From Anaspis maculata (taxonomy: Eukaryota > Arthropoda > Insecta > Coleoptera > Scraptiidae), in contig OX421966.1 in NCBI GenBank assembly GCA_949128115.1, positions 124,001 through 188,000 on the forward strand: a stretch of DNA of 64,000 nt, written 5' to 3'. Below the pieces are notes generated by a model. It saw only the letters and a program-made list of their open reading frames with translations, searched no databases and was not told where the DNA came from. Below are positions 1 through 11,100 of the stretch, in pieces. The translations under genes and the position numbers were made by a program. How positions within the stretch are numbered: position 1 is the first letter of the stretch; the number at the start of each line of letters is the position of its first letter.

Positions 1-720
1 CTTACAAGTGGAACGTTCGATTTTTTTTTTCTTATCGTTGCACATATTTTTGAAAGGGTGCAATTGTATTCAGATACTTGAACAAATTCTTTTTGCATGC
101 AAAAGTATGCTCCTTTCAAGAAATGTCCTATTGAGACGCCCGGTGAAGGCATAGGTATTCACTCGTTTTAAATCGACTTGGCGACATTTAAAAAAAAATC
201 ATATCTGCCTAAATACAGGTGTAGGTATTCGATATTAAACTAGGTAGGTACCTACTCAAATTCGAAATTGGTAGGTATTGCCATCGGTATTATTGCTATT
301 TTATTTGCGTCTTTTAATCTCGCTTTTAATGAAAAAAAGAACTAATTTTCATGACGAAGTTCAACATTTCCTACCTACATACATCCCATTCAGATTGCAA
401 ATTGGGTACTACGAGGGGACTAGGACTTTTTGAATAAAAAATAAAGTGACACATTGGGGGGCTAACGGCTATGGCTGATTGCACCTGCAAAGTTTTGGCA
501 CAAAACTATTAGCGGCCATCAGCCCCGTATCCCCCCAGTGCTCCAGCTTGCCACTTTTTTTTATTCGATTTTGTTCATGTATCTTAAAAATTAATTTTTT
601 TAGAACTAAATTTGCTTATAGGTTGGTCATTATAAATTTATCAAGGAACTATCTCTTGAATACAAAGAAACAAGTTGTTAATCAGCCTGTATACCTACAT
701 AGTATTGTATTGAATCAAAA
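1..720. other. Intergenic, no gene seen
   Basis: AT-rich sequence with stop codons in all frames and scattered TAGGTA/TACCTA words. No coding exon, RNA gene or clear transposon end was seen. Confidence 0.5.
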
Positions 721-727
721 AAACAGA

Positions 728-930
728 AGGAACTCCCGGGAACACAGGAGGAACTCCGGGGAACTCAGGAGGAACTCCGGGGAACTCAGGAGGAACTCCG
801 GGGAACTCAGGAGGAACTCCGAGGAACTCAGGGGAACTCCGGGGAACTCTGGAGGAACTCCGGGGAACTCTGGAGGAACTCCGAGGAACTCAGGGGAACT
901 CCGGGGAACTCTGGAGGAACTCTTGTCTAA
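728..930. repeat. Minisatellite, about 24-bp unit
   Basis: About eight tandem units of a GGAACTC-AGGAGGAACTCCGGG type motif. Variants with AGG, TGG and GAGG alternate, so the array looks like a 12-bp subunit organised into 24-bp dimers. The open frame across it only reflects the repeat and is not treated as a gene. Confidence 0.9.
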
Positions 931-1144
931 AAGGAACTCTTTTGTACAAATTTCTTCAGCGGTTCACCCCTCGAAATCCTAGTGAGAGTCCTACCTATAT
1001 GTGCTCATGCTCTCGTTTTGAAGGAATTACCAAGGAAAATTTGCTTAGCAATTGAGAATTACAACTTGCGTTCGATACATAAGTATTTTGATATTATTTG
1101 CTCCGTCTTTTTGAATCATCTTGAATTTGAATTTATAACGATAT

Positions 1145-1325
1145 CTAACACTACCACAACCACTACCACTACCACTAACACTCACTACCACTTCCACTAC
1201 CACTACCACTACCACTACCACTACCACTACCACTACCACTACCACTACCACTACCACTACCACTACCACTACCACTACCACTACCACTACCACTACTACG
1301 ACGACGACCACCACCACCACCACTA
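1145..1325. repeat. (CACTAC)n microsatellite
   Basis: Almost pure hexanucleotide CACTAC array of about 20 units, ending in CGACGA and CCACCA variants. The Tyr-His and poly-Val readings on the two strands are artefacts of the repeat. Confidence 0.95.
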
Positions 1326-1329
1326 CCTA

Positions 1330-2046
1330 TGAAGCCCACAGCCCACTGCACTTAATGCGCGGCAAAAATGGACGACAAAAATCAACAAATAGATGCAGTT
1401 ACGAACGAAACAACAGTTGCTAACTGAATCCAGTCAAATAACAGAGTTTACTGAGCGCCTGTAGTTGTTCAGGGCATAGTCCTTTTCTTTTTTGAGTGAA
1501 AATGAAGGAAAATCTCTTATTTTATTGTTCATCTATCAGTGTACGAGCTAGTTATCTCCAAAGCAGAAATGTATTATTGGTTGCCTAAACATCAGACCGC
1601 AAGGCGCAGTTATTTTGCGTCAGGGCCAAGGGCTGAAGGGCTCAAGGGTTGATTATTCAAATGATTCTGAAGCCTTTGCCGATTGACTCCAACAAATTCT
1701 TCTCTTTAGCATTTTAGTGGCACGCAATCTTCAATTCTTCAATCATTCAATATTCTACGGTTGTTTTAGTAGATCTATTGTCGTTATTCTCACTTTAGCG
1801 TAGACTACCCATAGACTACAGTAGTTCAGACATCCCGACCCGACAAGTAAAACGTCAAAACAATCGTCATGGAAACTACTTTGAGGTTAGATTAGTGAAA
1901 TTTCGAAAAATGTTACACCGATTTGTTGTTAGCTGCAGCTGTAACATGTAACAAGGTATATTAGTAACAAAGTCACCGTTGTGATAACATTCATTTTCTA
2001 GAATAAGCAACCCGAAGAATCAACCTGTCACCAAAACAAAGTTGCC
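1330..2046. other. Upstream region of DNAAF5
   Basis: Non-coding sequence before the DNAAF5 gene. It should hold promoter and 5' UTR, but no TATA box or initiator could be assigned with confidence. Confidence 0.4.
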
Positions 2047-2088
2047 ATGGTAAAAGGTGGCAAAAGTTTGATCAATTTTGAAGTGTGA
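2047..2088 (+). promoter_or_regulatory. Upstream ORF in the DNAAF5 leader
   Basis: A 13-codon ORF starts at an AUG in strong context (gccATGg) and stops 38 bases before the main AUG at 2127, in another frame. If it lies in the mature 5' UTR it would dampen translation of the main ORF. The transcription start is not visible, so its place in the transcript is inferred. Confidence 0.4.
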
Positions 2089-2126
2089 ACCTTCAGAAGT
2101 TCCCCGAACGCAAAAAGCGAGCAAAA

Positions 2127-5100
2127 ATGCCAGAAGAAGACCAGCAAAAGGTGGCGCAGGCCAAGAAAATCACGCTCGGGCTGCAAAGCGAAGACAAGCG
2201 AACCAGAAAACAGACCTACGTCCAGCTCAGGGAGTACCTCAACTGCGACGACTTTTCCGACCAGGACTTGCGCGACATCTTCACCGAAACGCACATGTAC
2301 ACCCTGAACGGCTGCCGGGACAAGACCGAGCTGGTGCGCGAAGAAGCCATCAAGTTCGCCCGGTTCCTGATCGTCGACCGGCTGCCGCTGAACGATTTCT
2401 ACCTGTCCTACGTGTTTCCGGTCCTGGTCGAACGGATAGGCGGCGTGGAACTGGTCGAGGCTTCCGAAGAGATCCGGTACCTGCTGCTCGAGCTGCTGCA
2501 GGCCATCGTGCTGAAGTACTCGAACACGGAGCAGCTCAAGCCGTTCCTGAACGATTCCGTCGTGATTCTCTGCGAGACGGTCAAGGACAAGTTCCCCAGC
2601 ATCAAGGAGCTGAGCTGCACGATCGTGATGGACCTGGCGCGCGCATTGCCGAGAGATTTCCACCTGCAGGCCGAGAGCTTGGTCAAGCCCACCATCACTT
2701 GCTTCACGCACCAGAGGTTCAAAGTTCGAGTGGAGGCAATCAAAGCTGTCGGTATGCGTTACTTCAATAATTGTTTTGAAAAAGAAATCGTAGCACAATA
2801 ATCAATGTCACAGCTTTTTTCGTTAGAGTAACCTGTGGAAAAAATGTGTTGTGTTGGTAATGGTACCATGCTAAGTTGATGCTAACGTCTTGATAAATGT
2901 ACTATGTATATTGTGATTGCCACGGTGCCATAGTTGTCACTGTGGTATCGCGACGTAATGTACACGCACGCTAATGCTGTTAAGTAGTGGTGGCCCCTGA
3001 AAAGAATGATGCATAAACGCGGCGGTACTAAGAAAATTAGAGATGGAGAAGCTCTGGCCATTTCAAAATACCGGATACCGGAACCAGAACCGAATCTCAG
3101 TGGCCGGAACCGGACCGGATCGCTGGATCTTAGTGAGAATTTTGTGCAGGTTTCTTTCACACAAATGACTGGTTAGCGACAAGTTTATGAAAAGTATATG
3201 TAGGTACTATAGCACTTGTCTAACTACTATGTACTTGAAATTGAAGACAAAATTTTGGATAATTCAGAAAGTGTTAACTGTGATAGGTATTATATGTATT
3301 GTTTCCAAAACCTATTGAGTATTCAGTGTATTTCTTTCAATGAAAATGTATAAAAATGAATGTTTCTCTCTTCCTTTCCATCGCTTCGTAAATGTGTGCT
3401 TTTCGACCTCAAAAGTTAGTGGAGGTGAAAAATTGTAATTTGTTGAGATCCGGCCGGATCTGGATCCGATTCCGGTAAAACGGCCGGATTTATCGGATAA
3501 CCGGAACCGGATCCTGTTCCGGCTCCATCTCTAAAGAAAATGGAATGGAAATGTGTCGAGAAGCCGTTCTGACAGCAAGCACATACAGGTGGTCGATCCT
3601 ACCGTAATTATCCCATAGCGGCTTACCAAACCATTTTTCTGTGTTGGACAATTTTTAGACTGACTAACTGACAGCTCCGTACTTTTCAGCTTCTCCGTCA
3701 TTCATCATGGCCGACTCAGTGTATGAAAAAAAATAATAGCAAATTTCGTGAAAACTTCCGATTACACATTTCGAAAAATATGAAGTTTGATTTTTTTTTT
3801 TGGTAACAAAATCGCAACTTTTTGACACTGGAATATTAGCCTTTGACTTGACCATCACCATGTCAAGTTTCATCCTTTGGTTTTAAAAAGCAAGGCCGCT
3901 ACAATTTTTTTGAGCAAACTGAAAATGCGATTTTTTCTGTGTTTAATTTTTAGTTGGTAGCACTGCCAAACAATTGAAAAACAAAAATACAGGCATAAGA
4001 CAGTTGAAAAAGCTGAACCTGAAAATGCAAAAAATATAGGGTCTTCCATTTAAAAAAATTGACGCTTCGTCTATCCCATAAAAACGGGACAGCCTGTATA
4101 GCTGGAAATAATTTTAGGTCATAGGTCTCATTAAATCATATAACTTTTCTCTTACATCGCGACGTAATGTATGCGCAAGTGAAAATATTCGAAATTACGT
4201 AGCGAAAATGGTCTCTACTGGTCATGTAGTTCTTTGCTAATGCTGTTAGGTAGTGGTGGCCACTGAAGAAAATGATGCCTAATCACAGTGGTACTAAGAA
4301 AATGGGATGAAAATGACCACTGTCGAGAGGCAGTTCTGATACTCATTACTGAGTAGTGGGTACTACCAACTATAGCTTACTAAACAGCAAGCAGGTGTGA
4401 AAAAAAGAGATACATAAAGAAAATGAACACAGTGCACGCACGCGCGTGTCTTATTATCTCAGCTCCCGTGCTAACCAGCTGACTAATGTCACATTATCCT
4501 ATACAGGGTGTTTCAAATTTAAATCGCGTCCTTCTAGGAAATGATGGGAAACTTGAAAGAAGTGGACTCTCTCGAGAAAATGAAATTTAAAAATTTAGAT
4601 TAGAGCCTTCATTTTCGAGATATTCGAGTTTGAAACTTCGGAAAACATATCAAAATATGTATCCACATTCCACTTCCAAGAGCCTAAAAATTTTTTGCCT
4701 GAAAACTTCTTGTTTCTTAGAAAAACTGGTGCTTTATCAACTTGAAACACCTAGAAAACCTAATTCAATAAAGGGATCATAAGTTGTCGTGGATTTCAGT
4801 TCTGACGGCTCGATACCAAGTTGGGGCTGAGACCGCCGTAAGTGTGGTTGCCATAGCAACGGCGGATATCAACCAATCGGACCGCTGTATTTGGCGAGTT
4901 ACGCCGTCCCAAACTTTGCGCCTGCAACTTGGTATCGAGCCCTTAGGCCTTTGAAAGTGGTGTTTTCGGGATGTTTTCCGAAGTTCCAACCTCAAATATC
5001 TCGAGAACGAAGCCTCTAACCAAAATTTTGCAACAGTAAATTGGAAGTAGAATTCAAAAATATAAAAAGAATTACAAAACTACTCGGGGGAGGGGGGAAT

Positions 5101-8100
5101 AGGGGCAAAAAGCTGGGACACCTCCCATTATCCACGCCCTTGAAAAATGTCGATATAACGCGTTTTATCGTTCGATACCGACGTATTTCAGTAAGCTTTG
5201 GTTCAAATTTGAACAAAATCGGTTGAGAAGTTTCAAAGTTATGACGAAAAATCAATTTTGAAAGTTAAACTTTGATCGCCCATATCTCCGTTATTATTCA
5301 TTACTGCCATATCTTGAGGAAGTCTACTTTTTTTGAAGTTTTCCATCATTTCTTGAAAGGACGCGATTTAAATTTGTAACACCTGTATACTGCATGGCAC
5401 ATAGTAGACGACTAGTTGCCGAGACGTTACCATTAAGTTAGCATCGCACAATTCGTACCAACATAACATATTTTTTTCATAGCTCACTTTAATAAAGAAA
5501 GCCGTGAAACTGATTGTAAAATGACCAATTCTTACCCAGTTAAAATTTAAAGTTGTTGAAAAAAATGAGCTGGTCATACCTACAGCTAATTTCTGAGTGC
5601 TTCTAGGAGTTCTAGGTGACCAGGGTCCTCAAAAATTTCAACGTGTTTTTTAGTGTACAGAATCGCCACTAAACTGCTTTAGTTTTAACGTTAAGCATCC
5701 CTCACAGCCTTCAGTACATGAATAACTGTTGGCTTTTATTGATGATTTTTCCAGGTGAAATCGTGATGCACAGCCAGTACAGCGCATTGAACGAAGCCGT
5801 CGGGCCCATGGCCGAAAAGCTGTTTGATCAAATGCCAATTGTGAGGCGTACCGTGGCCCAAGTTGCTGCCAGATGGTTGCTGGAATACAGAGACCGGTAT
5901 TCTTTTTGGCACAAGATTTTACCACTTCTTTTGACTGGGTTCGTTATTTCTGGCTTGTTTATTTGCGTAACGTAACCGTACCTGTGTCTTTTTTGTTTGC
6001 AGGTTGAACGACGAAGTGTTGGAAACTAGAGAAGAATCGTTTGAGCTGTGGAAAAAGGTCGGATTGAAGTACCAGCAAGAGAACGAAAAGGACTTGAAAG
6101 ATCAGATCGATTTCTTGCTCGAGGGTCCGAAGTATTATCCTGAAAACCGTAATTATTCTTTTCTCATTCAATATAATTGAAGATAGTCTATAATAGCTGT
6201 ATTACACTACACAATTTCTTGTACAACTTCTTGTACAACTTCTTGTACAGGGATCACGCGAGATACGCGACTGGATTGTTTATTGGATTCCGACTGGCCA
6301 CGCCCACCCACCTGTTAAAGTAGTGTTTGCGATCGTTTATAGATGGCGCCACTGGCGCTACAACCGCGAAATTTGAAAAATTAGGTGGACAGATTGAGCC
6401 GAATATTGTGGGAAATTCAGCCCGATTCTGTTCGTGAAATGTTGGCTAGCAATCATGTTCATAAGCAAGTTCCTACTGCAGAGTCCTTTGTTTTAGGCGG
6501 CTGCAATTATATTTTGCTCATCAACAAATTGGTATAGCCAATATTTTACAAACATAATAGGGCTGAATATTTTATGTTCGTATTTTTCTACATTTTCGAA
6601 AAATATAATATTGCAATACTTGTCAAAAACATTGAAAAAGGTAAAAAGGTAAAATACACTCAAAATGTAAAATGACTTGGTAATGAATACAATATTTCAA
6701 GATTGAGATTGTAGTACTTTTGTATTTTTTAAAAAGAAAACTGAAATAATTACGTCACAGTGCATTTACAATAGAAGCGCCATGTCATACAAGTACTTCA
6801 ATAAGTAGTATTGATTGTACAATACAATACAATACAATACAATACAACAATACATAGAAAGATATGGTGAATTCTCCAAAAGTTTTTTGGCTATTTGGCC
6901 ATAAGGCCTCTTCCAAATTACAAACGGAACAGTAACAGAATTCTCGATTCTATTTCTAACGGACGTGGAGACGGTAAGAGGGAAAATTTCTATGACAGTA
7001 ACTCTCTGGTGAGGATCAGGATGACGAATAGCTCCCACATAACAGCCATCACTTGATTTTTGGCTGGTTAGAACAGGGACGCCAAAAAGGAGTTCCGCTG
7101 AAGTAGGCCAGGGTGTTTCAGAGGGAGGAAAACCATGCAGTAGGAGTTGCTGTTATGTCAATCAGCCCAGGAAGGTTTGAAGCTGGACAAGAGAAGTGGT
7201 GGAAATCAACCATATCAAGCCAGTGCTCTTCTAGCTGCTGTCAGGTGAACTGCCTGAAAGGAAAAAAAACTGATTTAGCTCGGTTTTTTGTGTCTGGATT
7301 TGTATTGTCAAGCATTTTCGAAAGTCTTGAACTTGCTGTATCACTTGACAATACAGAAAATATAAATCATGAGTGGAAGACTTATTGGACCCCTTTCTGC
7401 AGTAGGTAACAACCTAATTTTTCTCTAAGGGTTATTTGGTCCATATTGTGATCCTGACACTGATCCCATTCACGATTACGATGTAAATTCAGTACCTAAT
7501 GCTACTTTTTGAGCTGATCGTGAGCTCTTGCGTGGAGGGATGCGATAGCCGCAACCTATTTTTCTGGAAGTCCAGTAAACGATGTGTTAGAGGAAACATG
7601 ATACAATAAAATACCTTGTCTCGCAAGATCGCACGATCAGTTCAAAAAATGAGGTACTGAATTCATATGTGAATGGGATATAATGTGCTTTTTATGTAGG
7701 ACTTGAGTACTTACTAAATTCTTCGTCTCTTCATGCCTGAACTCTATGGTAGGCATTGAGTCCCTTTTGAAGTCGGCTTTCCAATGAAGTGGCAAGATGT
7801 TGGCTCCCCACAAAATATTTAGGGCACAGTGTTGAGCATCCACGGGCAAAGGGAAGGCCATTCTGTCATCGCGCTCGTCTAAAATTGGGTATTTTATGAA
7901 CTGCCCAAACCCACATGATGTGAACTGCAACTCACCTCAGGATATATCTAAGGACCAATCCGAACAATTTGGAGACAGCTTGTCTGATGCAAACATTGAG
8001 GCTTATCTTTTATCGACGGCGTTATTATTGCAGTTTTTGACACTTTGAAATTTTTAAATTTTGATTCACAGAAACTGACGCATTGTTATTGGTCGTTATT

Positions 8101-11100
8101 AGTTACCTATTGTTGCCACATCGATAAAACAGGCCGTTCAATCCCCGCATTGAAGATTCCTAGTAAAAAAAGCAACAGCTCCATCTATAAACGATCGCAA
8201 GCAGCTTCCTGGCACCGGACAAAATTTCCCGGCCAGTTGCATGGGCCTGTTCTTGTACAACTTCTTGTACAATCTGTCAGTTAAACAATCAAGTTCATTG
8301 TTTTTTGACACTATTTTGGCAGATTGTACAAAAAATTGTACAAGAAATTGTGTAGTGTAATACAGCTATAATGTCCGATTGTGTGGTGTCAGAAAATCTA
8401 GGTAAACATTAACAAAATAGAAATTGTTACAGATTGGCTTCTTAGCATTTGGAAGATAGGCAACCAAGTATACACTTCAGTAATTGGGTTGCGTAACTTG
8501 CAGGCGGAGAATTTTTCAGAATTTGGCGTCTAAAAGCGCGTTCTGTTTGAATTTTGAACTCAGTACTCTAAGTAACCTAAGTAAGAGTCTAGGTTGAAGA
8601 AAGACAAAGAAATGGAAGGGACGAAGCAAGATCGCCTTTCTCGAACTCCTGAGTTTCTTCAGAGTTCTTGGGAGTTTGTCTGAAATATTAAGCTCCCATT
8701 GAAGCTATCCAACTTGTACAAGAGAGGTCATCGGCAGCTTTCTCTCGTCTGTTATCACAACCGTAAGCGTAACGCAAACGTAAGAAAATACGAGTGGATG
8801 AATCACTGTCGGTATCGGTATCCATCCTTGGCTCCTCACCCGTGGACGATTTTGATTGGTCGTTTCAGCAACGTCGTGTTACGGTTACGTCTGACATAAA
8901 TTAGCCTTGAGCTGGTTTAGTATTGATTTTGTCTTACGGAACTGAGCTGGGCTTAGCTGATTCTTACATGATTCTTTGAAATGCAGAGCCGGATTTGAAT
9001 TATATGAATTCCGGTAATCTGCTGTATTCTTCCAGTATATTTGGATGTCACTTGTATTTGTATTATGTTTCAATACAGGGCGAATAGAATGTAGAATGTC
9101 GCATGAGTTTTCAAATACATTGTAAGACCCGTTCAGAGACAAATCTTGATTTGAAGCCCGCTCCTTAATATTCTTTGTAGTAATTTTTATGTGACTGAAC
9201 TGCTTCATCGAAAATTGCATTTTTTTGTTGTTGTGATGTTCACAGTAACGAGACCAAACTTGGGATGTCGTGTTCTGGTGCAAAGAAACGTGAGCAAACT
9301 GACCAAAGCCATATCATTCGAGCTGACCAGCTGGCAAGAGGACGTCAGGGTTCGAACGTCGCAACTTTTGTGCTCTCTTGCTTTGCACGCCGAAGACGGT
9401 TTGACCCAACACATGCAGGACTTGCTGCCGGCCATGTATTCCGCAGCCAGGGATCAGGATCAAAGAGTCGTTGTCAATGTAAGCTGAGTGCCATTTTTTT
9501 TTATCTACTCTTACATAGGCAGTCTCAACTTTGTGACTTTGTTCTCAATAGATAATTCGTTCTGCCGAAATCATGGGAACTTTTGTACGGCACAAGACTT
9601 GGTACAAATTGGTGCTTCCGGCCATCGAAGATGCGCCCCATCACCACGGTCATTTGTGCGTCCTGTCGAGCTTGATCAGCGGAACCCCAAAGGAATACAT
9701 TTGCGATTCGCTGCAAGAAATCACCAAGGTCATTTCGGACGATTCAGTTTGCTTCACTCGAAAGGTACCAAATAAATTTGAATGTAGTATAATTATGTCC
9801 CAATTTGCCTCTCTTATTGCCCCTCTTATTGTCTCTCCTATTGCTTCTATTATTGCTTCTCTTATTGCCTCTCTTATCGCCTCTCTTATTACCTCTCCTA
9901 TTGCCTCTCTTATTAGTCTTATTACCTCCCTTATCACCTCCCTTTTTGCCTCTCTTATTGCCTCTCTTATTGCCTCTCTTATTGCCTCTCTTATTACCTC
10001 TTGTATTTCCTGTCTTATTACTTCTCTTATTGCCGCTCTTCTTGTCTCTCTTTTTGCCTACAATAAAGTTGCAGTGATCACTAACTGGACTCGTTGCTTT
10101 TTCAACCTCAACATTTGCTTATGTAATGACAATAACGTGAGTATCTTGTCTGATTCCAGAGAAAAACGCAGACGGAGCTGTTGTGCTGCGTTAGAAAAAT
10201 ATCCGAAAAGTACGACGCCGCCAAGAGCGACCCAGAAATCGGATTTCATCTTTTCAAAATCCTCGTCGCTTTGATCTCGCTCGCGGAAGAAACGAACCGG
10301 TTCGATTCGAACGCGTTGCTGGAGGATCTGCGCCGAGCTCTGGGCTCGGCCGACGTTCATCACCTGTGGCACGTTCACCTGAAACGTTTGCTCGATCACA
10401 TCGGCTTCGAACCGCAATCCTGGACGGTGGTGACGGTCCAGAGGTGCATTTTCGAAACGTGCCTGCTGGAATCGGGAGCGGCTTTCGGCGAGAATCTGGA
10501 AACGATCGCCGAAATTCTGATCGAAGCGCTGGACGTGAACGCCGATGCCGAGGCGCGCTTGAAAACGTTTTCGGCGCTTTCGATGGCTTTCGACGACAAA
10601 GCCGCGATTTTCGGCAAGTGCGAGGACCTGACCGCGTTCTTCAACAAATTGATTACAGGTATTTTTTCTCCAGTAGCAGTTTTGTCGAGTTGGAATAGGA
10701 TTTTGAATTGGAATTTGACAATTAGCACTTGGTTTAGACAAAAACTATGTTGTACCTATGCTAGTTTGCATTCTCAAAAATATGTACTGAAATGGCCTTC
10801 ATTATGCTCCTTGGAGTAATTCAGTGATTAATGTTGCAAGAAGTGATACTGTTGACAATTTAGTAAACAAAATTGGGCTTAAATGTCGCATTTCAAAAGT
10901 TTTAAAACGTTGTTAGGAGTTGTGCGCGTTCGCCCCTTGAAGGCATGCAACCAAGTATACAACTCGGTATGCGAAATTGCCTAGGCTCAGGCGCATTTGA
11001 AAATAACGCAGGGCTGTATTTACCCAAATTTACCAGAAATAACGCCTCTACTCGATTTGTACAAAAACCCAAGGTGATTTTTAGAAAAAGCAGACCGGGA

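Noticed and set aside
479..982. 167-aa ORF across the minisatellite
   Set aside because: Most of it is the repeat translated; no splice or family support.
982..1332. Tyr-His and poly-Val ORFs
   Set aside because: Both are readings of the CACTAC microsatellite.
9573..10274. 233-aa ORF through intron 5
   Set aside because: The 12-bp repeat keeps frames open; DNAAF5 exons on both sides splice in another frame.
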